A stretch of 64,000 nucleotides of DNA, taken from positions 396,501 to 460,500 of the forward strand of contig NC_022524.1 of NCBI RefSeq assembly GCF_000473245.1, written 5' to 3'. A program made the translations under genes and the position numbers. The notes beneath the pieces are model-generated. The model made no database searches, was not told the origin of the DNA, and saw nothing but the letters and a program-made list of their open reading frames with translations. This document shows, in pieces, positions 8,045 to 16,895 of the stretch. The first letter of the stretch is position 1. Every line of letters starts with the position of its first letter. Source of the DNA: Bacillus infantis NRRL B-14911. GTDB taxonomy: Bacteria > Bacillota > Bacilli > Bacillales > Cytobacillaceae.

Positions 8045-9419
8045 ACCTTTCCTGGATAGATGGAAAAAGAAGCTGCCTCAGGAGGTGTTCGGCCAGACCA
8101 GCCTTCGCCTGACACTGTTCTACAGCGGCATCATCACTCTTTTTCTGATTATATTTGTTATCATTGTCCTCTTTATTTTATACGGTGTCATCTATGCCGA
8201 CCAGGAACGGAAAATTACGGAGCTGGCTAACCGGGAAACAAATGAGTTTCAGGAGGATGGCTTCCGCCGGCACAGGCCTCAGCAAAGGGAAGGAGACAAG
8301 CAGGTGTTTCTCAGTGAGAATCAGCTGTTTTATTATGTTGCTGCCGGGGATGGCAGCCTGGTCAGTGCCAATGAAAGTTTTGGCCCGCTGCGGCCATTGT
8401 TTCTGGACCTTGTAAAAAACTGGACCCCCGGCCAGAGTGAAATCAGGCAGAAGACACTCCAGATTCCCGAAGATGATGCCGACTACAGCCAGTTCAGGGA
8501 CTTTGACATCAGGGTCCTTATGCTTGCAAGGCCGGTCATTATAAATGGACAGGCAGCCGGGATGATGTATATCGGATTGGATATATCTAATTTAAATACC
8601 ATTTTTAAATGGGTGGTCATCGTTTTAAGCAGCCTGGCCGCTGTTTTTATCGGCATTGGTGTCTGGCTCAGCCGGATGATGTCAAGGAGGGCGCTTATCC
8701 CGATTGAGAAGTCGTATAATCAGCAGCGTGAATTTGTGGCGAATGCCTCCCATGAACTCCGGACCCCGCTGAGTGTTATCTTTTCTTCGGTTGAAGCGAT
8801 TGAAATGGAGCTGGAGGATCCGGATCCTTTTACAAGGAAAATGATGAATGGACTGAAGCATGAAGTAAAAAGGATGACTAAGCTGATCAATGACCTCCTG
8901 ACCCTGGCCCGATCTGACTCTGCTGATGGTGCAGTGCTGGAACGGAAATGGGAGGATATGCGTCCATTGGGCGCGCAGGTCCTTGATTCTTTTGAAAGTT
9001 TTGCGGCTGAAAAACAGATCAGGCTCTCACTCCACGCTCCTGAACAGGTAATGGTCCATGCTGACAGCGGGATGCTTGTCCAGCTCTTATATATTCTGGT
9101 GGATAACGCTATCAAGTACAGCCCCTCTGGGGGAGAAGTCAGCGTGAATCTCGGTGTGAAGCGGGAGAAGCAGTCAGGCATTTTTGTTCTCTCGGTAAAA
9201 GATACGGGGATGGGCATGAGCAGGGAGGAGCAGGCCCAGGTATTTGACCGCTTCTTCCGGGCAGATAAAGCCAGGAGCCGAAAGGAAGGCGGACACGGGC
9301 TCGGGCTTTCAATCGCCAAGTGGATTGCAGATGTTCATAGAGGGAGGATCACTGTGGAAAGCGAACCTGGGGAAGGAACAGAATTCCGTGTCGTGATACC
9401 ATTTGAAAAAAACAATTAA
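8034..9419 (+). CDS. Sensor histidine kinase partner of the upstream regulator
   Basis: Kinase of about 461 residues. Two membrane segments (about 25-50 and 190-212) flank an outside sensor region of about 140 residues. The DHp motif is ASHELRTPLS; the ATP-binding domain has the N box ILVDNAIKYSPSGG, G1 DTGMGMS and G2 GGHGLGLSIAKW. No clear HAMP domain is seen between the second membrane helix and the H box. TTG at 8034 follows GGAGTGGGG and overlaps the regulator stop; TTG at 8004 is an alternative. The signal cannot be inferred. Confidence 0.92.
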   Translation: MKPRPFLDRWKKKLPQEVFGQTSLRLTLFYSGIITLFLIIFVIIVLFILYGVIYADQERKITELANRETNEFQEDGFRRHRPQQREGDKQVFLSENQLFYYVAAGDGSLVSANESFGPLRPLFLDLVKNWTPGQSEIRQKTLQIPEDDADYSQFRDFDIRVLMLARPVIINGQAAGMMYIGLDISNLNTIFKWVVIVLSSLAAVFIGIGVWLSRMMSRRALIPIEKSYNQQREFVANASHELRTPLSVIFSSVEAIEMELEDPDPFTRKMMNGLKHEVKRMTKLINDLLTLARSDSADGAVLERKWEDMRPLGAQVLDSFESFAAEKQIRLSLHAPEQVMVHADSGMLVQLLYILVDNAIKYSPSGGEVSVNLGVKREKQSGIFVLSVKDTGMGMSREEQAQVFDRFFRADKARSRKEGGHGLGLSIAKWIADVHRGRITVESEPGEGTEFRVVIPFEKNN

Positions 9420-9452
9420 GTATGATTGAAATGGTTCTTTAACTGCCATACT

Positions 9453-9486
9453 AAAAAGCGGGTACATGAGTACCTGCTTTTTTTAG
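9453..9486 (+). terminator. Terminator of the two-component operon
   Basis: Stem with GCGGGTAC/GTACCTGC and loop ATGA, A-tract before and seven T after. Confidence 0.88.
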
Positions 9487-9611
9487 TATTTCGAAATAAC
9501 TAGGGATCGGTGTTTTGTACTTTAAAATATAGATGTGACAAAAGGTAATAGTCTGAACTGGATACTTTGAGGTGGAGATATATACCATTTATTTTAGGAG
9601 ATGAACTTCTT

Positions 9612-10700
9612 ATGAAGATTAAAGCAGCTGTCACCCATGGCCAGGGAGAAAACTTCAAGATTGAAGAAGTAGAACTGGCTGAACCAAAGGCAAATGAAGT
9701 CCTGATTAAAATCATTGCTTCCGGCGTCTGCCATACAGATGCAGTGGCTCGTGATCTGGGCCTGACTCCTTATCCGGTTGTACTGGGCCATGAAGGTTCC
9801 GGGATTGTAGAAAAAGTAGGCGCCGGCGTAAAAACAATCGAGCCGGGAGACCATGTTGTGCTTTCTTTTGCCTCATGCGGGCATTGTGAAAACTGCCTGA
9901 CAGGCCACCCGACAGTCTGCACCGAATTCAATGATCTTAACTTCGGCGGCAAAATGGAAGACGAAACCCATCGCCTGCATCAGAATGACCGCAACCTTTC
10001 TACGTTCTTTGGGCAATCTTCCTTTGGTACATATGCAGTTGCCAATGAGCGAAATGTCGTTAAGGTCGACAAAGATGTTGATCTGGCACTGCTTGGACCT
10101 TTAGGATGCGGCATCCAAACCGGAAGCGGAACAGTATTGAACCGCCTGAAACCGGATTTTGGAACATCCATTGCTGTTTACGGCACAGGGGCAGTAGGCT
10201 TGAGCGGCATCATGGCGGCCAAAATAACCGGATGCAGGCATATCATCGCCATTGATATCCATGACAGCCGCCTCGAAAAAGCAAAAGAGCTTGGAGCTAC
10301 ACATGTCATCAACAGCAAAAACGAAGATGTTGTTGAACGCATCAAAGAAATTACAAATGGCGGAGTGCATTACGGACTTGAAACCACCGGAGTTCCGGTT
10401 GTGGTGCGCCAGGGGCTTCGGGCTCTCCGTCCGCTTGGGACGCTGGCAATCGTCGGTGTGACGCCGGAAATGGAAATCAATGTTCATGAAGAAATCATGG
10501 CAGAAGGGAAAACCATGGTCGGCGTCATCGAAGGAGATGCTGTGCCGCAATTATTCATCCCTCAATTGGTCGATTATTATAAAAATGGCCTGTTCCCATT
10601 CGACAAACTAGTGGAATTCTATGACTTCAGCGACATCAACCAGGCCTTTGAAGATTCTAAAAAAGGCCTTGCGATCAAGCCGATTGTCAAAATTGGATAA
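9612..10700 (+). CDS. Zinc-dependent alcohol dehydrogenase, aryl-alcohol type
   Basis: Medium-chain dehydrogenase of 362 residues. The catalytic zinc set is visible in SGVCHTDAV and LGHEGSG, the structural zinc loop in CGHCENCLTGHPTVC. The nucleotide fold carries GTGAVG and the acidic end AIDIHD, indicating NAD preference. Insert FNDLNFGGKMEDE and GQSSFGTYA are typical of aryl/benzyl-alcohol dehydrogenases (XylB-like). The reaction would be alcohol to aldehyde with NAD. ATG at 9612 is preceded by AGGAG at 11 bases. Single gene with its own terminator. Confidence 0.9.
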   Translation: MKIKAAVTHGQGENFKIEEVELAEPKANEVLIKIIASGVCHTDAVARDLGLTPYPVVLGHEGSGIVEKVGAGVKTIEPGDHVVLSFASCGHCENCLTGHPTVCTEFNDLNFGGKMEDETHRLHQNDRNLSTFFGQSSFGTYAVANERNVVKVDKDVDLALLGPLGCGIQTGSGTVLNRLKPDFGTSIAVYGTGAVGLSGIMAAKITGCRHIIAIDIHDSRLEKAKELGATHVINSKNEDVVERIKEITNGGVHYGLETTGVPVVVRQGLRALRPLGTLAIVGVTPEMEINVHEEIMAEGKTMVGVIEGDAVPQLFIPQLVDYYKNGLFPFDKLVEFYDFSDINQAFEDSKKGLAIKPIVKIG

Positions 10701-10705
10701 CAGAG

Positions 10706-10740
10706 AATAAACCCTCGCCGCCTGCGGCGGGGGTTTATTT
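10706..10740 (+). terminator. Terminator of alcohol dehydrogenase gene
   Basis: GC-rich stem of about 14 bp (TAAACCC..CGCCGC with GCGGCG..GGGTTTA) and a T-rich end. Confidence 0.85.
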
Positions 10741-10834
10741 GTATACAGTGCAGCGGGGAGAGCTGGCGGGAATAATTTCATTGCTGACAACCAAACTAAT
10801 AGCAGGATGGAATCACAATGAAAGGACATCACAG

Positions 10835-11839
10835 ATGAAAAAACAACTAGCTGTTTTACTTAGCGTTCTTCTATCAGCCTCGGCATTGGCTGCCCCCGCC
10901 AGTGCAGCGAATAATCCCCGAAACATGTACGATGTAAAGCGGGGGGATACCTTGTGGAGAATATCGGAAATTTATAAGACAACAACTGAAGAATTAAAGA
11001 AAATCAACGGGCTGCAGACGTCCCTTCTTTTGCCGGGCCAGAAACTGCGGGTGCCCATCGTGTATGAGGTGAAATCCGGAGATACATTATGGAAGCTGTC
11101 ACAAAGCTTCAGCTCTGATGCCGCGGCCATAAAGAAAGTGAACCGGCTTGCAACTGACCGGATTTATACGGGGCAGAAACTGAGAATACCGCCGAAGAAA
11201 CTTCAAATGGAAGGGCAGTTTGTCCTGATGACAAGAGAAGAATTCCAGGACTGGATCTTCAATCAGAAATTCACAAGGAAGGTCGGCAAGGTCCAGCAGC
11301 ATCATACATTTCAGCCTTCCTACGAGCAATTCAACGGGAGCAACCATTTTTCCATGCTGAAAGGCATGAAAGAGTATCATGTGACAGGAATGGGCTGGAG
11401 TGATATCAGCCAGCATCTGACCACTTTCCCGGATGGAAAAGTAGCTGTCGGGCGGTCCTTCAATACTGCACCTGAAGGGTCATTCGGACTGCAGAATAAA
11501 GCCGCCATGCACAGGATTGAAGCAGATAGCATAGCAATCGAAAATGTCGGCAATTTTGACAAAAACAAAATGACAAAAGAGCAAAAGGAAACCATCACTG
11601 CAGTTACAGCCCTGCTTATGCTCAAATACGGCCTTTCCCCATCAGTGGACACCATCACCTATCATCATTGGTGGGATATTAACACCGGTGAGAAAGTGCT
11701 GGACAAAAGCAGCGGACATGCAGTCAAGACATGTCCCGGAACAGAATTCTTCGGCGGGAATTCCACTGAGGACGCCAAGAAAGGCTTTTATCCGCTGGTG
11801 GTGAGGAAAATGAAAGAAATATCGGCTTCCATTCAGTAG
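10835..11839 (+). CDS. LysM-domain N-acetylmuramoyl-L-alanine amidase, secreted
   Basis: Protein of 334 residues. Signal peptide MKKQLAVLL..ASAA; two LysM domains (about 31-75 with YDVKRGDTLWRIS and 79-123 with YEVKSGDTLWKLS) that bind peptidoglycan; then an amidase_2 domain (about 150-330). Zinc-site candidates are the histidine in EYHVTGMGW, YHHWWD, and the histidine and cysteine near SGHAVKTCPG. It should cut between muramic acid and the stem peptide at the cell wall. The ATG at 10835 is chosen because the signal peptide begins there. Single gene. Confidence 0.87.
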   Translation: MKKQLAVLLSVLLSASALAAPASAANNPRNMYDVKRGDTLWRISEIYKTTTEELKKINGLQTSLLLPGQKLRVPIVYEVKSGDTLWKLSQSFSSDAAAIKKVNRLATDRIYTGQKLRIPPKKLQMEGQFVLMTREEFQDWIFNQKFTRKVGKVQQHHTFQPSYEQFNGSNHFSMLKGMKEYHVTGMGWSDISQHLTTFPDGKVAVGRSFNTAPEGSFGLQNKAAMHRIEADSIAIENVGNFDKNKMTKEQKETITAVTALLMLKYGLSPSVDTITYHHWWDINTGEKVLDKSSGHAVKTCPGTEFFGGNSTEDAKKGFYPLVVRKMKEISASIQ

Positions 11840-11867
11840 CAGGAAAGGCCTGGACTTCTAAGAGTAA

Positions 11868-12854
11868 TCATGCACTGGGGGAATGGGACATAGATATAAC
11901 GACCTTTCCCCGTGCATGCCCTTCAGCAAAGTACCGGAATGCCTCCGGAACGTCTTCAAGACTATAGATGCGGTCAATGATTGGCCGCACCTTGCCTTCT
12001 TCAATAAGATCGGCCAAAAATATCAGGTCCTTCTGATTGTGCCTTTGAAGAAAACTGCCCACCTTTTGTCTTCCTGTTAAGGAAACCCACGGACCCATCA
12101 TCAAAGCTTGAAACATCTGCTTGCCTGATCCGCCGACATGGACAAACTGCCCGTCTGGCCGCAATGAACGCCTGTACGTCCTTATTGAATTAGACCCGTT
12201 CACGCCAAGAATCAGGTCGTACTGATCATTGAGTACAGTAAAGTCTGTCTTCTTATAATCGATGCATCGGTCAGCGCCAAGCGCCTGTAAAATATCTATA
12301 TTCCCTGTACTGCACACCCCGGTTACCTCAGCTTCGAAGGATTTGGCAATCTGTACGGCAAATGTTCCGACACCTCCGGATGCTCCGTATATCATCACCT
12401 TTTGCCCCTTTTTAATCTTTCCCTTATCACGCAGGCTTTGCAGGGCAGTGGCAGCTGCCATCGGCACAGCGGCTGCTTCCGTGAAGGATATTCCTGCAGG
12501 CATCAGCGCTAATGAACTTTCCGGAACAGCAGCATATTCCGCAAAGCTGCCCCAGCCGCTCCCCGAAAGATCGCCGAACACTTTATCGCCAGGCCTGAAC
12601 TGTTTAACCTTTTTACCTGCTGCTTCTACCACCCCGGCCATATCACCGCCGGGTATGAGGTAATTCGGCTTGAAAAGCCCAAAGGCAAAACGCGCAAGAA
12701 ACGGCTCCCCTTTCAATAAAACCAAATTGCCAAAGTTGATGGAAGCAGCATGTATCTTAACCAGGACCTGATCATCTCCAGGAACGGGCTTATCAATCTC
12801 TGCTAATTTTAGTACTTCGGGCGAGCCATATTTTTCGCTTATGATGGCTTTCAT
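11868..12854 (-). CDS. MDR-family NAD(P)-dependent oxidoreductase, quinone-reductase-like
   Basis: Protein of 328 residues. N-terminal GroES-like domain (KPVPGDDQVLVKIHAASIN, GGDMAGVVEAAG) and a Rossmann domain with YGASGGVGTFAVQIAK. Zinc-binding cysteines are absent, so it is a zinc-free member such as zeta-crystallin-type quinone reductase. Start ATG has GAAGGAGG before it. Convergent with the LysM amidase gene with only 28 bases between and no obvious hairpin there. Confidence 0.87.
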   Translation of the reverse strand: MKAIISEKYGSPEVLKLAEIDKPVPGDDQVLVKIHAASINFGNLVLLKGEPFLARFAFGLFKPNYLIPGGDMAGVVEAAGKKVKQFRPGDKVFGDLSGSGWGSFAEYAAVPESSLALMPAGISFTEAAAVPMAAATALQSLRDKGKIKKGQKVMIYGASGGVGTFAVQIAKSFEAEVTGVCSTGNIDILQALGADRCIDYKKTDFTVLNDQYDLILGVNGSNSIRTYRRSLRPDGQFVHVGGSGKQMFQALMMGPWVSLTGRQKVGSFLQRHNQKDLIFLADLIEEGKVRPIIDRIYSLEDVPEAFRYFAEGHARGKVVISMSHSPSA

Positions 12855-12963
12855 TTTGTGCCTCCTTCTCTTTCTTTTGGGAAAAAGATATTCCTGAAAC
12901 TAATGAATAAGACTATTGCTTTAGGAAAAATATATCTTGTATTTATGCGTTTGCGAGAAGAAC

Positions 12964-12986
12964 AAGGACCAGATTGGTCTTTTTTA
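12964..12986 (+). terminator. Possible leader terminator before the PspA operon
   Basis: An 8-bp hairpin (left arm ending GGACCA, right arm TGGTCTTT) is followed by six T. No gene ends here, so it may be an attenuator in the leader of the next operon or the end of a short transcript. About 95 bases separate it from the next start. Confidence 0.4.
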
Positions 12987-13080
12987 TATCTCCTGAAAAA
13001 ATCTGTTTTTTTCACCAGATTTTCTCCTAAGCACTTTAATATTCTCTTTGCAGCCATCAACTAACAAGGAGGTGAAGAAA

Positions 13081-13596
13081 ATGAAAATGAAGATGCTTAT
13101 CGGAGGCGCTATCGGTGCTGCCGGAGTATACGCCATTTATAAATCAGCAGAGGGCTGGTTCTATGGACAAGCTTCAAGGCCGATGGCAGCAGAGGGTCAG
13201 ATCCACTTTGCTCCTCATCACCGGGGCCGCGGATTCCACCAGCATGTGATCGAGTTTACATCAGCCGCGCAGCCTCACTCCTGGATGCAGGCAGGAAGCT
13301 TTATGGCGGTTATCCTGCAGCTGCTTTTGATTGCAGCAGGCTTTCTTTTATGGAAAACGGCCCGGAATGGGGGGCTGAAGAAATGGGCTGGCATACTTCT
13401 CGCGGGTCTGGGATTATTCCTGCTCCTTCCTGAGATTGTGTTCATTCCAGTGGCACTCATTGGACTGTACACGATCTATAAAATCCGCAGAAATGAGGAG
13501 ACAGCCGCTTTTTCATATGAATGGACAAGCACCGTCTTTCAGGGAAACAGAGACTTCCTGGATGAGTGGGAAAAGAAAACGAAAATGGAGGAATAG
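13081..13596 (+). CDS. Membrane protein preceding PspA, unknown family
   Basis: Protein of 171 residues with a glycine-rich N-terminal membrane segment (about 5-20), a histidine-rich soluble stretch (HFAPHHRGRGFHQHVIEF), two closely spaced membrane helices (about 78-94 and 101-134), and an acidic-basic tail. No family recognised. The start ATG has a near-perfect AAGGAGGTGA. It ends five bases before the PspA homologue, so the two form an operon, comparable in layout to liaI-liaH of Bacillus, where a small membrane protein recruits the PspA-type protein. The functional parallel is inference. Confidence 0.75.
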   Translation: MKMKMLIGGAIGAAGVYAIYKSAEGWFYGQASRPMAAEGQIHFAPHHRGRGFHQHVIEFTSAAQPHSWMQAGSFMAVILQLLLIAAGFLLWKTARNGGLKKWAGILLAGLGLFLLLPEIVFIPVALIGLYTIYKIRRNEETAAFSYEWTSTVFQGNRDFLDEWEKKTKMEE

Positions 13597-13601
13597 GAGA
13601 A

Positions 13602-14252
13602 ATGGGCGTATTAAAAAGAATGAAACGCATCGTTACTGCTGACTTGCATGATGCAGTTGATAAAATGGAGAATCCAATAAGCCTTTTGAAGCAGTATATA
13701 AGGGAAGTGGAGGAACAGCTGGAAAAAGGAAAGCAGGCAATGGCCCAGCAGTATGCTGTTGAACAGAAATACTCGTTACTGATTGCATCGGAACAGGAAA
13801 CAGCAGAGAAGCGCAACAGACAGGCGGAACTGGCCGTATCAAAGGGTGAGGAAGATATTGCAAAGCTTGCCTTGCAGGAGAAGATCGTCAGCGAGCGGAA
13901 ACTTTCGGTCTACGTCCAGCAATATGAAATGATTCAGGAAAAAACAAATGAACTGGCAGGGCAGCTTGAATGGCTCCACCAGCAATATGAAGAGCTGAAG
14001 CTGAAGAAAAATGAGCTGGCAGCCCGCTATCAGGCTGCAGCAGCCATCAGGAACATACAGGAAAGCACAGTTTCCTTTAAGGCGGAACAGGCTCTTAGCG
14101 GGTTTGCCAGAATGGAAGAAAAGGTACTTGAACAGGAATCTTATATAAAGGCAGGGCGGCTGCTCTCTGCTAATGCTTATAAACCGTCTGTCAGCCCGTA
14201 TCTGGCAGATGAAGTGGAGCTTGAGCTGGAAAAGCTGAAAACAAAGGGATAA
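13602..14252 (+). CDS. PspA/IM30-family phage-shock protein
   Basis: Protein of 216 residues, almost entirely coiled-coil helix. The N-terminus GVLKRMKRIVTADLHDAVDKMENPISLLKQYIREVEEQL is the typical PspA/Vipp1 start (amphipathic helix, then helix alpha-1 with the proline kink). This ESCRT-III-related family binds stressed cytoplasmic membrane. It could be a LiaH or a PspA orthologue; no liaFSR genes are in the window. ATG at 13602 follows AGGAG and fits the family start; the frame upstream overlaps the previous gene. Confidence 0.87.
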   Translation: MGVLKRMKRIVTADLHDAVDKMENPISLLKQYIREVEEQLEKGKQAMAQQYAVEQKYSLLIASEQETAEKRNRQAELAVSKGEEDIAKLALQEKIVSERKLSVYVQQYEMIQEKTNELAGQLEWLHQQYEELKLKKNELAARYQAAAAIRNIQESTVSFKAEQALSGFARMEEKVLEQESYIKAGRLLSANAYKPSVSPYLADEVELELEKLKTKG

Positions 14253-14256
14253 AGGT

Positions 14257-14281
14257 AAGGGACTCCGGTTCCTTGCTTTTT
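14257..14281 (+). terminator. Terminator of the PspA operon
   Basis: Stem AAGGGAC/GTTCCTT with loop TCCG, then GCTTTTT. Confidence 0.7.
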
Positions 14282-14355
14282 CAAATTTTGGGAATATATC
14301 CTTGAAGATTTCATCATACTAAGGCTTATCTATGATTATGGGAGGCTATGCTTTG

Positions 14356-15834
14356 ATGAACAGGGAGCCAGTAAAGATTGATGCAATCATAAATGGAGAG
14401 AAAACACCGACTGGGAAAAACTTTCCCCGTGAAAATCCTGCCCATCCGGAGGAAATCGCAGGATATGCACCTGTAAATACAAAGGAAGAAGCTATCAAGG
14501 CCATTGATGCGGCTTACGATGCATTCAGCGGGTGGAAAGTCAGCAAGGTAGAAGACCGGGTCGAACGTATGGAGCGCGCTATCCGGAAAATCAAAGATGC
14601 CACCCCGGAAATTGCGGAGCTGTTGTCGCGGGAGCATGGCAAGGCACTGTGGGATTCGAAAGGGGAGATTGCCGTTTCCCTGATGTGGATGGAATTTGCC
14701 TGCCAGAATGTAAAAGAGGTAACAGAACCGCAGGTGAAGGAGCATGACAACGGAAGAACCCTTATTACCTATGATCCCATCGGCGTGGTGTCAGCCATCA
14801 CGCCGTGGAATTATCCGATATCGCTATCAACGATTAAAATAGCCCCTGCACTGCTGACAGGAAATACGATGGTGCTGAAGCCAAGCCCATTTGCGCCCCT
14901 TGCTGTCAGCCGGGTGGTGGAGATCATTGCTTCCGAATTCCCGCCGGGGGTCCTTAATCTTGTTCATGGGGAGGCAGATGTCGGGGTTGAGCTTACATCC
15001 AATCCAAAGGTAGCAAAAATTGCGTTTACTGGCGGAACTAAAACAGCTAAGAGCATTATGAAGGCTGCCTCTGAGACGATCAAGAAAATGACACTTGAGC
15101 TGGGCGGGAATGATGCTGCCATCGTGCTGCCAAGCTTTGATGTTAATGATGGGAAGGCGATGCGCCGTATGGTCATCTCCAACTTCCTGACGTCAGGCCA
15201 GATCTGCATGATTGCCAAAAGAGTGTATGTGCATCAATCCATTTATAAAAGTTTCGTGGAGAAATACAGGGAAGCCGCAGATAAATGGATCCGGGTTGGT
15301 GATCCATTTAACCCGAAAGTAACCGTCGGGCCGGTCAATAACCCTGGACAGGTGAAGTATGTGAAAAGTCTGGTTGAGGATGCAAGGAGCAAGGGTGCAG
15401 AAGTCATCCAGCTCGGCAAAATCCTTGACCCGGATCTGATGGACAACGGCTACTTCCTTCAGCCCACACTGGTCCTCGGTGCAGATCCGCATGACCCGAT
15501 CGTAGTGGAAGAGCAATTCGGGCCGACTGTCCCGATCATTCCCTATGATGACGAAGAGCAGGTGATCCAGCTTCATAATGAAAGCATTTATGGACTGACC
15601 AGCTCTGTCTGGGGAGATGAAGAAGAAGCGATCAAGGTTGCACGCAGGATTGAGGCCGGCACCACAATGATCAATACCGCTGCCGTACAGGGACTTGATG
15701 TCCGCTTTCCTTTCGGAGGCGTAAAGCAGTCCGGTGTGGGCCGCGAATACGGCAAAGAAGGGCTGAAATCCTATCTCGAAGTGCATGTCATCAATATCCC
15801 GAAGACATTGGAGCTGCCATATATCCCAGAATAA
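14356..15834 (+). CDS. NAD(P)-dependent aldehyde dehydrogenase
   Basis: ALDH-superfamily enzyme of 492 residues. Catalytic cysteine in LTSGQICMI (about Cys284), glutamate in LELGGND (about Glu248), nucleotide segment PWNYPISL and KPSPFAPL, and the C-terminal FGGVKQSGVGREYG. It oxidises an aldehyde to the acid. Sequence resembles succinate-semialdehyde and general aldehyde dehydrogenases, and the substrate cannot be fixed. ATG at 14356 has GGAGG upstream; two earlier in-frame ATGs have weaker support. Not in an operon. Confidence 0.9.
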   Translation: MNREPVKIDAIINGEKTPTGKNFPRENPAHPEEIAGYAPVNTKEEAIKAIDAAYDAFSGWKVSKVEDRVERMERAIRKIKDATPEIAELLSREHGKALWDSKGEIAVSLMWMEFACQNVKEVTEPQVKEHDNGRTLITYDPIGVVSAITPWNYPISLSTIKIAPALLTGNTMVLKPSPFAPLAVSRVVEIIASEFPPGVLNLVHGEADVGVELTSNPKVAKIAFTGGTKTAKSIMKAASETIKKMTLELGGNDAAIVLPSFDVNDGKAMRRMVISNFLTSGQICMIAKRVYVHQSIYKSFVEKYREAADKWIRVGDPFNPKVTVGPVNNPGQVKYVKSLVEDARSKGAEVIQLGKILDPDLMDNGYFLQPTLVLGADPHDPIVVEEQFGPTVPIIPYDDEEQVIQLHNESIYGLTSSVWGDEEEAIKVARRIEAGTTMINTAAVQGLDVRFPFGGVKQSGVGREYGKEGLKSYLEVHVINIPKTLELPYIPE

Positions 15835-15847
15835 TGAACGAAAAAAA

Positions 15848-15881
15848 ACGAAGGCTGCTAAAGAAGCAGTCTTCGTTTTTT
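15848..15881 (+). terminator. Terminator of aldehyde dehydrogenase gene
   Basis: A 12-bp stem (ACGAAGGCTGCT/AGCAGTCTTCGT), loop AAAGA, six T. Confidence 0.88.
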
Positions 15882-15944
15882 GTGAGTTTACAGAGTTGGA
15901 ACGCGAATGTATAATTATGGAAACTTGTATAAAGGAGTTGTGCT

Positions 15945-16361
15945 ATGAAGAGGCTGATATGGCCATGGTTCCTTGCTGCGGCCGGCTTTATTTTTACAGC
16001 TATGGGAATAATCTTCGGAATCATTGGAGCAGACGTTCTAAACATACCATTTACAAGGAAGGATTTAGTTCCAATCGCAGTCAGTTTCCTTGGGATCATG
16101 CTTTTGTTTGCAGGCATTATGTTCATTATGGATAAAAGATTTGAAACTTTGAAAGAAAAGGACAAAGGAAGTGAAAAAATCGTCCAAAAGGCAAAATCCA
16201 AAGCATTCAATTTAATGATTGGGCTATATTCCATTGGCACCATTACACTGGCACTGCTTGGTTACTTAAATGAAGTTTCTTTTTTCAGCCTGATTGGCCT
16301 GTACATCATTGGCCTGCTTTTCTATAGTTATCAGCTTGTGATGAATAGGCGTGCTGCTTGA
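15945..16361 (+). CDS. Four-helix membrane protein, unknown
   Basis: Protein of 138 residues with four membrane segments (about 4-28, 41-63, 89-109, 113-132) separated by a charged loop (RFETLKEKDKGSEKIVQKAKSK). The RFETLKE...K pattern resembles small Bacillus membrane proteins of unknown role, but I cannot name a family. It starts a run of small co-directed genes with short gaps (GNAT, single-pass protein, small membrane protein, hydrolase, Nudix) that may share transcripts. Confidence 0.7.
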   Translation: MKRLIWPWFLAAAGFIFTAMGIIFGIIGADVLNIPFTRKDLVPIAVSFLGIMLLFAGIMFIMDKRFETLKEKDKGSEKIVQKAKSKAFNLMIGLYSIGTITLALLGYLNEVSFFSLIGLYIIGLLFYSYQLVMNRRAA

Positions 16362-16429
16362 ATAAGGTGATAGGGGGGGATAGAATCTCTCCATTAACTG
16401 ATATTTTTTTAAAAGGGAGGCAGGGCTCT

Positions 16430-16858
16430 TTGATCCGTGAAGCCGAAGAAGCCGATCAGAAGCAAATTTCCGAACTTTATGGAATGCTGGTTCCTCATAG
16501 CAGGAAAAGGAATGTTTTGGGAGAACAAATTAAGACAATTAAAACTGACCCCAATAATTTTTTGCTTGTCTACGATGAAGAAGGAATCCTTCTCGGAACG
16601 CTGACACTCAATATATGTCTGCAGGCCTTGCATGGCTTAAGGCCTTATGGCGTAATTGAGAACTTTGTGGTTCATGAACATCATCGCGGCTGCGGGATTG
16701 GGCAGAAGCTATTGCAATATGCAGAGAATTACTGCAGATCGCTGGATTGCCATAGAATTATGCTGTTAAGCAGCTCCAAGCGGCAAATGGCCCATCAGTT
16801 TTTTGAACATGAGGGATTTGACGGGGCAGTGAGCAAGGGATTCAAGAAGTACTTATAG
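16430..16858 (+). CDS. GNAT-family N-acetyltransferase
   Basis: Protein of 142 residues in the standard GNAT layout: start IREAEEADQKQISELY, motif A around VIENFVVHEHHRGCGIGQKLLQYAENY with the acetyl-CoA pyrophosphate loop, and the end SSSKRQMAHQFFEHEGF. The TTG at 16430 is chosen: AAAGGGAGG lies in front and GNAT proteins usually begin at this point; the ATG/TTG frame to 16358 would add an unrelated tail. Substrate unknown. Confidence 0.85.
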   Translation: MIREAEEADQKQISELYGMLVPHSRKRNVLGEQIKTIKTDPNNFLLVYDEEGILLGTLTLNICLQALHGLRPYGVIENFVVHEHHRGCGIGQKLLQYAENYCRSLDCHRIMLLSSSKRQMAHQFFEHEGFDGAVSKGFKKYL

Positions 16859-16895
16859 AAGTAAGATATCAACCTGGCTATATGGGAGGGTTTCG

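Noticed and set aside
12895-12925. TGAAAC upstream of the PspA operon as a SigW promoter
   Set aside because: No CGTA-type -10 box at 16-17 bases.
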